From assembly GCF_900106755.1 (NCBI RefSeq), contig NZ_FNNN01000006.1, positions 186,001-250,000 of the forward strand: a stretch of DNA of 64,000 nucleotides, written 5' to 3'. This document shows positions 25,141 through 34,709 of the stretch, in pieces. Every line of letters starts with the position of its first letter. Position 1 is the stretch's first letter. Under the pieces are notes generated by a model that was not told the DNA's origin, searched no databases, and worked only from the letters and a program-made list of their open reading frames with translations. The stretch comes from Bacteroides faecis MAJ27. GTDB lineage: Bacteria; Bacteroidota; Bacteroidia; Bacteroidales; Bacteroidaceae. A program made the translations under genes and the position numbers.

Positions 25141-26157
25141 TTATTCAGCATAAACGTCCAGCTCGTTGAAGGTACGGTAATATCCCCCCCATGAACCGCT
25201 ACCATTGCTCCATTGCAAAGATAACCTCACATACCGTGCCGGAACCGCACCATAAAGTATGATATACTGATCTGTATTGTTCTCCACTACGGGAGCAGCA
25301 GCTCCCACATCTGTCCAGTTGTTTCCATCAGTACTCAACTCTACTCCAATTCTGCTAAAGTTATAGTAAGAACCCCAACTCGAGGATGAATTTTTAAAAT
25401 AAAGAGCAGTTACATTATTTGTAGCGTTCATATCAAGCGTAAAAGTAGGATTCTCTTCATTGGAGAATGACGCGCCAGAACCGGTATTTCCATCGAAAAT
25501 GCGGGCTATCGAATTCGCATCTACCGAAGAATCGGTAGTTGTAGCCGTCCATGCAGAGCGGTCACTCACTTTTGCGCCTTTTATATCATCGGAGCCGGCA
25601 TCTTCCTTAATCAGCCTTTCCTCCAGATTTACTACCACATAAGCCAGGTTTTTAGTAACGGTCACCTTTCCCTTTGTTGTCGACTCAAGACGTACAGGTA
25701 TCAAGTAAGCTCCCTTTTCTGCCATACCGGAATACTTTTCTTCCGGTATGACGACTTCTATAGAGTCAGATGATAAATAAGAACCATTACCGACACTGAC
25801 AGATGCCCTCTGCAAAACAGCTACAGAGGTCGTTTTATACTCCGTACCATTTTCCGTATTGAAAGCTTCCACCAAACCATTATCAATAACAGCAGTCACC
25901 GTTGCACTCCCATCCATGGGACGAGTAGCAGATACTCCAAACTTGGCGTAAACTTCATCACCAAAATATCCGACAGGCGTAGAAACCACCGTAAAGGTTT
26001 CGACTGCTGCTGAAGTATTATTAAACTGGCCTTTCGGAGGGAAATAAATTAGATTATCAGGATTACCCACAACATCATAACTCTCATCATCGCATGATTG
26101 AAAGCTAAATAGTCCGGCTACCGCCAGCAATCCTAAGATATATGTATTTATTTTCAT
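25141..26157 (-). CDS. DUF1735 + F5/8-type (CBM32-like) surface lipoprotein
   Basis: Lipobox FQSC (Cys22) followed by DDES, an acidic export-type signal, suggests surface display. The DUF1735 beta domain covers about 35-175 (VKNLAYVVVNL-like end strand). A discoidin/CBM32-type domain follows at about 195-338 (AWTATTTDSS, FTLDMNATNNVTALYF, ARYVRLSLQWSNGSGSWGGYY). It is probably a glycan-binding partner of the SusCD pair and the GH18 enzyme. It is 17 bp from its upstream neighbour in the same operon. Confidence 0.82.
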   Translation of the reverse strand: MKINTYILGLLAVAGLFSFQSCDDESYDVVGNPDNLIYFPPKGQFNNTSAAVETFTVVSTPVGYFGDEVYAKFGVSATRPMDGSATVTAVIDNGLVEAFNTENGTEYKTTSVAVLQRASVSVGNGSYLSSDSIEVVIPEEKYSGMAEKGAYLIPVRLESTTKGKVTVTKNLAYVVVNLEERLIKEDAGSDDIKGAKVSDRSAWTATTTDSSVDANSIARIFDGNTGSGASFSNEENPTFTLDMNATNNVTALYFKNSSSSWGSYYNFSRIGVELSTDGNNWTDVGAAAPVVENNTDQYIILYGAVPARYVRLSLQWSNGSGSWGGYYRTFNELDVYAE

Positions 26158-26174
26158 AGCTATTCCATATTTTA

Positions 26175-27386
26175 TTACTCGTTACACCTATTATTATCGT
26201 CACTATCCCATGCAATGGCACTGCTATAATTTAAGTTATAAGTCAGTCCGGCCCCTTCATTTATTTCACGGGCTGTATTGGTCCAGTCCATATCATAGCC
26301 ATGTCCTGTTGCATCTTTAAAGATGTGTCCTTCGCCTTCATTCATCTTCCAGTATGCAACCAGACCTTCCGATTGTGAATCAACGCCACAAAGATTCATC
26401 TGTAGTTCGCCTGTACTCAAAGCACGGTTCCAGACACGAACTTCGGCAATACGGCCACGGAAATACTGAGATCCGCGATATCCTGTCCACGACATTCCCA
26501 GTTCAAAACGCTGGAAATCGACCGGTTTACCGTCACCATCACCTTGCGCATCTTTCACTCCGTCTACATACATAGTCAGTTTACTGCCATCATAAGTCAA
26601 AGAAATCATATACCAGCGGTCGGTACTAAAACGGGTGCTGGACACAATACTGCCACTGGGGCTTACCCACTGCAAAGCATTGATATCTAATCCATTCTCT
26701 CCAAATCGCAGCATGCTTGAACGCTGTTCGTCCGCAGAAGTGAAACTACACAGACGAGCTATACGATGCCACTCCTGAGAATAACATTTGATCTCATAGG
26801 TGAAGTTGGATAATTCCTGCTTCTTATCATCCGAGAAAATAAAGTTACTATAAAGATTCGTGTTACTGATATTCAATGAGGTGAAATGAATCACACGGGA
26901 TATCTGCAGGAAAATAGTTTTCGATGGTTTCAATATGTCAAGCCCCTCCACTTGCGTCATAGTGACAGGAATGACATATACACGCCCTTCGGCAAAATCT
27001 TCCGTAGAAGTAACCTTGACTGTAACCGGTGTAGAGAAGGCTTTGCCTGCCTGAATCACGGCATCGGCATTTTCGAGAACCGCGGCACCATCCGGTATTG
27101 CATAATACTTAGTATTATGTTCTTGATTATAGGACTCTACCAACGATCTGTCAATAGCAAATTTCACATTCACATCCTTATCTACTTTGTCTGTGGTAGA
27201 GGCAGTAATTGCATACGAAGAAGGGGTATCCTCCACTACAAACTTTGTTACGGGCGTAGTTTCCGTTCCTGTGATAAAAGCTACATTTTTATTATAATCA
27301 AATTTATCACCCTCCGTACAACCCAGAATGGATAAACCTACTATTACTCCCAATAAGGAATGTTTAAATATATATGTTTTCATCAT
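26175..27386 (-). CDS. DUF1735 + LamG/concanavalin-like surface lipoprotein
   Basis: Lipobox SILGC (Cys23) is followed by TEGDKFD, an acidic surface-export-type signal. The DUF1735 domain runs to about 165. A LamG/concanavalin fold follows at about 170-385, with WYMISLTYDGSKLTMYVDG and AEVRVWNRALSTGEL, typical of the LamG_3 family. It is probably a surface glycan-binding protein. No catalytic residues are recognised. It sits between GH18 and the CBM32-like lipoprotein, an order also known in other N-glycan PULs of Bacteroides. Confidence 0.82.
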   Translation of the reverse strand: MMKTYIFKHSLLGVIVGLSILGCTEGDKFDYNKNVAFITGTETTPVTKFVVEDTPSSYAITASTTDKVDKDVNVKFAIDRSLVESYNQEHNTKYYAIPDGAAVLENADAVIQAGKAFSTPVTVKVTSTEDFAEGRVYVIPVTMTQVEGLDILKPSKTIFLQISRVIHFTSLNISNTNLYSNFIFSDDKKQELSNFTYEIKCYSQEWHRIARLCSFTSADEQRSSMLRFGENGLDINALQWVSPSGSIVSSTRFSTDRWYMISLTYDGSKLTMYVDGVKDAQGDGDGKPVDFQRFELGMSWTGYRGSQYFRGRIAEVRVWNRALSTGELQMNLCGVDSQSEGLVAYWKMNEGEGHIFKDATGHGYDMDWTNTAREINEGAGLTYNLNYSSAIAWDSDDNNRCNE

Positions 27387-27406
27387 GATTCTTATTTATT
27401 CATTAT

Positions 27407-28348
27407 TTATTCACTTATTGCAGGATTCATTATCTGAATGGCTTCCCTGAACTCATTGTAAGGTATACCTGACGATGAGTAATAGTTTCTTCCCAAGAAG
27501 AAAACTCCACAGCCGCCTTTACGACCTTTCGATGGCTCCCAACGTGCATAGTTCATCAGTTGGCCTCCGTCTGCATAGAACACTCCGAATGATTCACAAT
27601 AAATCATCTTCTCGGGTGGAAAGTTGCTGGGTTGAGTCAAGAACCCGACCTGATTACTATAAGCTTGTTGAACGATATAATCACAATAAGGTATGATGTC
27701 TGTCGGTGGTGTTCCACTGAAATAGTCAACGATAAGCAACTTGTCCGGTTGTTCGCCTTCGGGACCAAAATACTTGCCAAGTTCCTTTATCAACCTTACC
27801 AGATCGGAGCTGCTCCATCCTTCCCAGTCGACGTCTACTCCATCAAGTCCCGGCTCCAACACTTGATTTACAATCCATTTGGCGTATGCAGCCATCGCTT
27901 CATCATCCTTATTTTGACTCAGATCATAATCAACACCATCAATGGTAAACTGGTGTCTGTAATGAGAAGCATCGGCATGCATGACAAAACGTGTACCCAG
28001 TTTCTGCTGACAGTATTGCATATCCGCATATGCTATCGGATGTGTCTCTGCTGTCGGTATTCCCATCCATAGGTTTACGATGTCTATACTGTCTGGCAGT
28101 CCTACCATACGTTCACCCCACGATGCGGGATCTTTATAGCCTGTCACACCTTCAATTGGTGACCACGCTTCGTAATAAGCATAACTTATCTCATGATCGC
28201 TTTTCTTGAAGGCACGCAGATTCTCAAAATACTGCTCGTCGTATGTCTTCAGCTTCTGAATTTCTAACGCTTCCACATCGGTATCACAACTATAGAAAAA
28301 GAATGTTCCGATAAGGAAAGTCAGTAAACCTGTTATTTTTGTTTTCAT
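27407..28348 (-). CDS. GH18 endo-beta-N-acetylglucosaminidase-like lipoprotein
   Basis: Lipobox FYSC (Cys21) with DTD after it places the protein at the outer membrane, probably on the surface. The GH18 catalytic signature DGVDVDWE lies at 169-176, with Glu176 the expected acid and the full D-x-x-D-x-D-x-E pattern present, so the enzyme should be active. At 313 aa it matches the compact endo-type GH18 proteins of Bacteroides that cut the chitobiose core of N-glycans. The neighbouring susD, DUF1735 and fucosidase genes support glycoprotein glycan use, although the exact glycan is inferred. Confidence 0.87.
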   Translation of the reverse strand: MKTKITGLLTFLIGTFFFYSCDTDVEALEIQKLKTYDEQYFENLRAFKKSDHEISYAYYEAWSPIEGVTGYKDPASWGERMVGLPDSIDIVNLWMGIPTAETHPIAYADMQYCQQKLGTRFVMHADASHYRHQFTIDGVDYDLSQNKDDEAMAAYAKWIVNQVLEPGLDGVDVDWEGWSSSDLVRLIKELGKYFGPEGEQPDKLLIVDYFSGTPPTDIIPYCDYIVQQAYSNQVGFLTQPSNFPPEKMIYCESFGVFYADGGQLMNYARWEPSKGRKGGCGVFFLGRNYYSSSGIPYNEFREAIQIMNPAISE

Positions 28349-28390
28349 TGTAATTAGTGTTTTTAAAATTAAACAATGTCCATTTTCCTG

Positions 28391-29986
28391 TTATCGGGAT
28401 CTTTTGTCCCACCAGAGTTTAGTTCCACCCGTATCCTGACCACCCAAAGCCGATATACCACTGGCAACGCCGCTGGCATTGTTGATCTTCTCGTCACGTG
28501 TATAAGGCAGACGGCGGACTTGCAATTCGGTATCAATCGTTCCATTACTGCTATTTCTCACTACAGGAATAACTTCCGGATAGCCTGTACGACGATATTC
28601 ACTCCATCCTTCAGGACCGTCGGGATAAATGGCAATCCACTTCTGTGTGATGATACGTTCCAACTGTCCCTCAAAATCGGCATTATCATCCCATGCAGGA
28701 GTAACCTTGCTGCTGAAAGTATAATTATCACTACCTACATTATCTGCAAAAGCACCCGGAGTCGAGGTGTTGTCGGCCAGATAATCGTCTACACCGGCAG
28801 CATTGTTCTCTTCGAACGACATACGTACACCTTGTTCATAGAATGATTTGGCTGTACCACCCATCGTCCAGCCACGTAATGCACCTTCGGCACGCAGGAA
28901 GAACGATTCGGCAGCAGTCATCCATACTACCGGAGTGGAAGCACGGTTGATATTCAGGTTAGAGATCTTATTACCCTGATAGTTGCTCATGTTGCTTGTG
29001 GTGATACCGATACGTACGCCATGATATTCACCGTCGCCGGCTGTTGTAAAATAAGAGCTGATTCGTGAATCATTCAGTCCGTTCAAGTAGGCTACGATGG
29101 TAGCACCCGGACGACAGTCGCCCGAATTGAAGTTATAGGCGATCTCGTGCAACGGATGATGATATTCCAATGAGTTATGCGAAAGCTCGGCACGTTCCGC
29201 TTTACTTTCGATAAAGCCAAACATATTTTCCATCGATTTCTTTGCCTGTGCTTCTGCCAAAGTAGGATTCGCATAAGAGACACGTATAGCAAGACGCAAA
29301 CGCAGTGTATTGGCAAACTTCACCCACTTCTCTACATCACCCCCATATACACAGTCATAATCGCTCATCAGCTTGGCATCCACATTTCCGTTCACATAAT
29401 TGCTCAATACTTCGATAGCATTATCCAGTTCCTCAAAGAACTTATTATAAACCAAGTCCAATGCGTCGTATAAGCTGGAAGAGCCATAGTTTACATACGG
29501 AATAGGGCCGAAAGTATCAGCAATACGATGCATCCCTTCCACTTTTACGATAGTAGCCAATGCGTCAACTTCCGGCAACTCTTGCTCGGTAGCTATCTTG
29601 TGAATACTTTGCCACGGCGCCATAATGCCAGTATAGGCATAATCAAAAGTGGCATTTACCCATTGTTCCTGAAAGTTATACTGTCCGTTATGGTTGGTAG
29701 ACCCTAAAGTAGCGGCTATGTAGCCCGAATAGAGATCGTGCGATAAGTTCTGGGCAATCTGATAGTCAGAATCGAGCTTGTCGCCATCATTTACGATAAC
29801 AACCCGGCGCAGCATTTGCGAAAAGAAAGCACCTGTCTTCAGGTTGTCTGCTTCCATCATTTCCTCGGTGACTTCATTCGGATTTACATTATCCTCATAG
29901 TCGATACACGAAATGTTATTCAATAACATCAAAGATATCCCGAGAATGGAAAGTTTGTTCCATGACCGTATTTTATTTAATATCAT
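28391..29986 (-). CDS. SusD/RagB-family nutrient-binding lipoprotein (PUL2)
   Basis: Lipobox NISC (Cys27) followed by IDYEDN. It belongs to the divergent SusD-like subfamily with NVNPNEVTEEMMEADNLKTG near the start, RIADTFGPIPYVNYG in the core and WIAIYPDGPEGWSEYRRTGYPEV near the end. 531 aa, intact. It follows susC by 24 bp. It binds glycan at the surface as the lid of the SusC partner. Confidence 0.95.
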   Translation of the reverse strand: MILNKIRSWNKLSILGISLMLLNNISCIDYEDNVNPNEVTEEMMEADNLKTGAFFSQMLRRVVIVNDGDKLDSDYQIAQNLSHDLYSGYIAATLGSTNHNGQYNFQEQWVNATFDYAYTGIMAPWQSIHKIATEQELPEVDALATIVKVEGMHRIADTFGPIPYVNYGSSSLYDALDLVYNKFFEELDNAIEVLSNYVNGNVDAKLMSDYDCVYGGDVEKWVKFANTLRLRLAIRVSYANPTLAEAQAKKSMENMFGFIESKAERAELSHNSLEYHHPLHEIAYNFNSGDCRPGATIVAYLNGLNDSRISSYFTTAGDGEYHGVRIGITTSNMSNYQGNKISNLNINRASTPVVWMTAAESFFLRAEGALRGWTMGGTAKSFYEQGVRMSFEENNAAGVDDYLADNTSTPGAFADNVGSDNYTFSSKVTPAWDDNADFEGQLERIITQKWIAIYPDGPEGWSEYRRTGYPEVIPVVRNSSNGTIDTELQVRRLPYTRDEKINNASGVASGISALGGQDTGGTKLWWDKRSR

Positions 29987-30010
29987 ATCTTCTACAATTT
30001 ATAAGTTTGA

Positions 30011-33000
30011 TTAGAAATTAACTTTCACAGAGAATCCCAAATTACGCAGACTTGGTGACATAAACATGTCAATACCTTGAAAGTAAGTACCTGTACTTGC
30101 TGTCAGTTCCGGATCGAACGGAGCTTTTCTATAAAGGAAGAAGAGATTCTTACCGATGAAGGATACGTTCAACCCCTTAATCCAGTCCACATACTTGTTG
30201 ATAGGAATATCATAGCCTAATGATAACTCAGCCAGACGGACATTAGTCGCACTATACGTATACATAGAGCCAATTCCCCCCTGAGCACCGGCGCCTCCAA
30301 TCTTCGTATAGTAATCTTCCGCGCCGATAGGACGACCGTTGACAATAGCTCCGCCATTATCACGGGCATCGGCTGTAGCCTTTGAAGAGCCGTATGCATC
30401 CATTGTTGCCTGTGTCTGCGATACCACTACGCCACCGACACGTGCCGTAAACAGGAATCCTAATGAAAGACCTTTATAACTGAATGTATTGCCCCAGCCG
30501 AGGTTGTATTTAGGAGCACTGTTACCGGCTTTTACAAACTCGTCGGGCTGAGTGACTACGACCTGGTCCGAAGGATGGACATAGATAGCTCCATGTTCGT
30601 CCGTGCGAAGCGTATTCACATAAATATCACCGATAGATCCGCCTTCTGTCAGTATCATCTTATACATACTGGTTCCTCCCATATCGATTCTGTCCAGAGA
30701 AGTGAGTTCATGTGTATAAGGATCTTCATAGTTGCGCAGCAATTCCACTACCTTATTCTTGTTTAATGAATATGTCAGATAAGAACTCCAGCCAAAATCT
30801 CCCCATTTATCTTCAAAGCGCAAAGACAATTCAATACCTTTATTATCTACACGACCACCGTTGACAACTTCCGACTTATAACCGGTAGTGGAAGAAAGGG
30901 TACGCTCGAAGAACTGATTATAAGTGCGTGACTGATAGATAGATCCGTCCAGCCTCAAACTGTTCTTGAAGAACACAAAGTTAAATCCGGCTTCCCATGA
31001 TTTGGTACGTTCCGGCTTCAGATTGGGGTTAGGACGGCGGGACTGGGTAACAGGAACTCCATCGACCAACGCATAAGTCGGAATGGCCAGAAATACGTCC
31101 GGAGAATTACCGACTTCCGAATAGGATACACGTACTTTCATGTACGGCATGATATCCGTACTGCAACGGAATATGTCTGTGATAATCCCCGAAAGACCGA
31201 TAGACGGATAGAAGAAAGAACCGGTATTCGTGCCTTTGAAGGTAGACGACCAGTCATTACGAGCCGTCACATCCAGATAAGCCATAGATTTATAGCCGAT
31301 TTGCGCGCTGCCGAATATAGCACGTTTCTTCAAATGATAGCCATATTGATTAGCCAGGTTCTTCTCCGAAGTGTCCACGTTTCCAAAAGTAAAGAGGTTG
31401 GCCACTGACTTCAGCTTACCTCCGAAATAATCGGACTGATAATCATTGTTTTCGAAGTTTGCTCCCACATTGGCCGTTAAATTAAGGGTATTGTCAACAA
31501 AGTACTTATTGATATTCAGTAACAGTTCGCCGTATATCTGCTGATTTTCAATATTACTCTTGGAGTAGTAACCATATTTTGAAGCAAACAAGGTGTTCGT
31601 TCCTGCATCATACATACGTTCACGGCGCTCGTTGTTGCGGTCCATCTTGGCACGGGCTGTCACATTAATCCAGTCAGCAAAATCATATTTTGCCGATGCA
31701 GTAGCCATATAACGGTTCTTATGATTAGGTATTTTGATATGCTCGGTAATCCAATACGGGTTCTGCAAAGCCAGACTGGTACTGTAAGGCCAATACTGGG
31801 TCAGTAAGTTTCGCTCTGAATCGTAACGCTGATATGCCTGAACCTTCGAGAAATCATCTCCCGCGGGAAACAGATAAAGAGGAACCAGCGGGTTATAATA
31901 AAGTCCCTGAGAGGTCATGTTCTGCTCTTTTACAGAGCTAAGCATAAAACTCAGGTCGAGAGTCAGCTTATCTTTCAACATCTTGGCAACATTACGGACG
32001 GTAACATTATAACGCTCGTAGTCATTATTATGAATAATACCGTTGGCATTCGTAGTACCTAAAGATAAGTAAGTCTGATTCTTGTCAGTACCTGTAGAAA
32101 GACTGGCCGCATTGGTTACATTTACGCCCGTCTGAAAGAAATCTTTAGGATCATAGCTGCTCGGTGTATTCAATTTGCTGCCCCAACTGTAGTAACTACC
32201 TACTTCGGTCTGCCCATAAGTATTCTGGAACTCAGGCAAAACAAGAGGAGCTGAGAAAGTCGTATTATTGGATATGCTGACCGAAGTACGCCCTTCTCTT
32301 CCTTTTTTAGTAGTAATCATTACTACACCATTGGCAGCGGCACTACCGTAAAGAGCAGCAGCTGACGGTCCGCTCAAAACGGATATGCTCTCGATATCCT
32401 CGGGATTCAGACCGGAAATAGGATCACCGGACTGACCGGCACCTTCGTATGAATCCGTAGGCTGCGTAGAAGCTGCACTCATATCACTCATCGGAATACC
32501 ATCGACTACATAAAGAGCATTGTTATTACCATTCAAGGATTTGGTACCACGCATCACAACACGTGAAGAACCGCCTACACCGGCTGAAGATGAGTTGATC
32601 GTAACACCGGCAACCTTACCATTCAGGTTGTTGACGAAGTTGGCATCGGCAATGCGTGTAATCTCATCATTACTCACTTGCTGTACATTGTAAGACAATG
32701 ATTTGGCTTCCTTCTTGATGCCCAGTGCAGTAACAACGACTTCATTCAGTACTTCCGTATCCTCAGTCAGCACAATATTCAAAACCTGCGCATTCTGAAC
32801 CCTTACAGTTTTCGTGGCATATCCCACATAGGATACTTCCAGAACATCTCCCTTTTTAGCTTGCAACGAGAAATTTCCGTTTATGTCAGTAATAGTACCG
32901 ACCGTAGAATCTTTCACTTTAACATTCACACCAATCAACGGATCTCCGCCAGCATCCTTCACAACTCCTTTTACCTGGATTTGTCCTTCCTGCTGAACAA

Positions 33001-33379
33001 GTTGCATCTTATTGGTCGACAAAATAATCTGTTTGTCAACTACGGTATACGTGATATCGGTTCCCTTAAAAATATCATCCAGAATATCCAGAATCTTACC
33101 GGATTTATTTCTCACAGAAACAATGCGATTCTTCTGAATCGTTTTGTCATTGTAAAGGAAAACATAATCGGAAGTTTCTTCTATTTTATTCAGTATCTGT
33201 TCTACAGATACATTGTTCATAGAAATGGCAACATGCGTTCGTTGAGCATAGCCATTCTCTGCAGGAAGTTGTAAAACGACTGCAAAAAGTAGTGCCAGAC
33301 TAATCCTCATAACTAAAGGTAGTTTTAGATTTAAAGCATATTTAGGACATAATGCAATAAATGAATGATTTTTTTTCAT
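30011..33379 (-). CDS. SusC/RagA TonB-dependent transporter with STN domain (PUL2)
   Basis: An extended N-terminus with the signal peptide ending near residue 45 (NGYAQ) precedes an STN domain (about 49-122), a carboxypeptidase-regulatory-like domain (about 133-205), a TonB box (NEVVVTALG, 212-220), a plug, and a barrel ending in F. At 1122 aa it is intact. The STN domain fits control by the FecR/ECF pair upstream. The 180-bp gap before it carries a probable plus-strand antisense RNA whose promoter box overlaps the susC start. Confidence 0.96.
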   Translation of the reverse strand: MKKNHSFIALCPKYALNLKLPLVMRISLALLFAVVLQLPAENGYAQRTHVAISMNNVSVEQILNKIEETSDYVFLYNDKTIQKNRIVSVRNKSGKILDILDDIFKGTDITYTVVDKQIILSTNKMQLVQQEGQIQVKGVVKDAGGDPLIGVNVKVKDSTVGTITDINGNFSLQAKKGDVLEVSYVGYATKTVRVQNAQVLNIVLTEDTEVLNEVVVTALGIKKEAKSLSYNVQQVSNDEITRIADANFVNNLNGKVAGVTINSSSAGVGGSSRVVMRGTKSLNGNNNALYVVDGIPMSDMSAASTQPTDSYEGAGQSGDPISGLNPEDIESISVLSGPSAAALYGSAAANGVVMITTKKGREGRTSVSISNNTTFSAPLVLPEFQNTYGQTEVGSYYSWGSKLNTPSSYDPKDFFQTGVNVTNAASLSTGTDKNQTYLSLGTTNANGIIHNNDYERYNVTVRNVAKMLKDKLTLDLSFMLSSVKEQNMTSQGLYYNPLVPLYLFPAGDDFSKVQAYQRYDSERNLLTQYWPYSTSLALQNPYWITEHIKIPNHKNRYMATASAKYDFADWINVTARAKMDRNNERRERMYDAGTNTLFASKYGYYSKSNIENQQIYGELLLNINKYFVDNTLNLTANVGANFENNDYQSDYFGGKLKSVANLFTFGNVDTSEKNLANQYGYHLKKRAIFGSAQIGYKSMAYLDVTARNDWSSTFKGTNTGSFFYPSIGLSGIITDIFRCSTDIMPYMKVRVSYSEVGNSPDVFLAIPTYALVDGVPVTQSRRPNPNLKPERTKSWEAGFNFVFFKNSLRLDGSIYQSRTYNQFFERTLSSTTGYKSEVVNGGRVDNKGIELSLRFEDKWGDFGWSSYLTYSLNKNKVVELLRNYEDPYTHELTSLDRIDMGGTSMYKMILTEGGSIGDIYVNTLRTDEHGAIYVHPSDQVVVTQPDEFVKAGNSAPKYNLGWGNTFSYKGLSLGFLFTARVGGVVVSQTQATMDAYGSSKATADARDNGGAIVNGRPIGAEDYYTKIGGAGAQGGIGSMYTYSATNVRLAELSLGYDIPINKYVDWIKGLNVSFIGKNLFFLYRKAPFDPELTASTGTYFQGIDMFMSPSLRNLGFSVKVNF

Positions 33380-33391
33380 ACATTTGCGGTT

Positions 33392-33515
33392 AACTAAAGT
33401 TTATTACTATAATGAACTATGGTTTGATTCCGGTTAGCGTTTGCAAGACTCCTTACCGCGAATCTGAAAATTTGGAGGGAAGACAGCTGTTGGTAGCAGC
33501 TTTCTTCCTTTTTTT
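33392..33515 (+). ncRNA. Candidate DonS-like antisense RNA to the susC leader (PUL2)
   Basis: On the plus strand a -7 box TACATTTG (33379-33386) is followed about 125 bp later by a strong intrinsic terminator (33478-33515), with no ORF of note between. The transcript would be fully antisense to the leader between fecR and susC. PUL-associated cis-antisense RNAs of this size and position (the DonS family) are described in Bacteroides fragilis. No good -33 element was found, and the start site is estimated. Confidence 0.6.
33478..33515 (+). terminator. Intrinsic terminator of the antisense RNA
   Basis: GGAAGACAGCTG (33478-33489) pairs with 33497-33508 (12 bp, one mismatch), then seven T at 33509-33515 on the plus strand. 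No plus-strand protein gene ends here, which points to a small RNA. Confidence 0.75.
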
Positions 33516-33560
33516 ACGATCTTTGTGTTATCTCATAGGCTATTCTCATTTTTATGGTTA

Positions 33561-34484
33561 CTAATATAAATCTACAATTATTTTTTTCTTTGTAAATGTA
33601 TCATCTGCCTGTTGTACCGCTTCCTCGGTTCTCCATTTCAAGGCAGCAGACTTAGCCAGATAATCCAATATTTGCGGCAGTGTTTCATTACGGAAAGTGG
33701 CGCGGTATTTATACTCCTTCCCTGATATATTATTAAACTGAATATCTACATTAAAATGCCGTGCCAGCCGTTTGAATATCTCATCCAACTCAGCATTTCG
33801 GAATATCAGTTTACCGTCTTTCCACGCCACCTTTTCATACACATCCACTTTTCCTTTCATCAACTTCTGATCCGCCTTGTTATAAAGTAATCGTTCTCCC
33901 GGAGCCAACTGAACAGTCGTCTTTCCATCAGGTGAAATAACGTTTACTTTACCTTTCTCCAATACCGTCTCTATACTATTATCATCTTCGTAAGCATTTA
34001 CATTAAATTTTGTTCCGTAAACATACACGCTTAAACCGGCAGGAGTATTTACGTAAAAGGGCCGTTCCCGGTCTGCCTCTACCTCAAAATAGGCTTCACC
34101 CTTCAATTCTACATTACGGTTATCTTTCTTAAAAACGGTAGGATAACGGAGAGTACTACCGGAGTTTAACCAGACCACCGAATGGTCAGGAAGTTCGTAG
34201 CGAATAATCGAGCCTGTAGCTGCCACAACTTCCGCATATTTTTCTTCGGCATCTGTCGCTCCCCAATATAAATATCCCAAAACCAAAGAAGAAAGCAACA
34301 AAGGTATAGTCAAGAATGCAGCATAACGCATCAACTGATTATACATACTCCTTCTTCTGTTGATCTTTATTTTGGTTTGTGCCTGTTGATAGGCGCCCAG
34401 CACATCAATGGACTCCATTTCTTTAATGTCTTCTCCTAATGCCTGTGCTTTACGGAGCAATGATTCCGGATTCATATTTTCCAT
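33561..34484 (-). CDS. FecR-family anti-sigma factor (PUL2)
   Basis: The start ATG at 34484 (MENMNPESLL) is preferred to an upstream TTG. The cytoplasmic N-terminus is followed by a membrane helix at about 54-74, then the periplasmic FecR domain (YELPDHSVVWLNSGSTLRYP, RNVELKGEAYFEVEADRERPFYV, GLSVYVYGTKFNVNAYEDD). The C-terminal domain is the likely contact for the SusC STN domain. 307 aa. The gene is read away from its sigma gene, which lies divergent at 34710. Confidence 0.93.
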   Translation of the reverse strand: MENMNPESLLRKAQALGEDIKEMESIDVLGAYQQAQTKIKINRRRSMYNQLMRYAAFLTIPLLLSSLVLGYLYWGATDAEEKYAEVVAATGSIIRYELPDHSVVWLNSGSTLRYPTVFKKDNRNVELKGEAYFEVEADRERPFYVNTPAGLSVYVYGTKFNVNAYEDDNSIETVLEKGKVNVISPDGKTTVQLAPGERLLYNKADQKLMKGKVDVYEKVAWKDGKLIFRNAELDEIFKRLARHFNVDIQFNNISGKEYKYRATFRNETLPQILDYLAKSAALKWRTEEAVQQADDTFTKKKIIVDLY

Positions 34485-34668
34485 ATTCTCTTTCAAAATC
34501 TTATCTTTTAATTGCAATTACACTAATAGTACAACTGAAGCAATCGAAAAGGGACAGGCAAAACAAAGTTTTTTTTTATTTTATTTTTCAAGCTAACTTA
34601 TTTTCTACAGCTTCATACCAAAAACAAAAAAAGAAAGGATATTTTAGGTAATGATGATTATCTTATTA

Positions 34669-34676
34669 TATATTTG
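34669..34676 (+). promoter_or_regulatory. -7 box of the PUL2 sigma gene
   Basis: TATATTTG on the plus strand, 33 bp before ATG 34710. An apparent TTG start at 34674 lies inside this box, so the ATG at 34710 is the real start. Confidence 0.6.
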
Positions 34677-34709
34677 CAGCAAAATGAAAAACTACAGAAT
34701 CTCAATATA

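Noticed and set aside
27407-28348. GH18-like protein as a non-catalytic binding protein
   Set aside because: The complete D-x-x-D-x-D-x-E motif with Glu176 is present, so activity is expected.
33478-33515. Terminator or attenuator of the minus-strand fecR-susC transcript
   Set aside because: On the minus strand the stem is followed by CTCC, not a U-tract. The T7 run is only on the plus-strand side.
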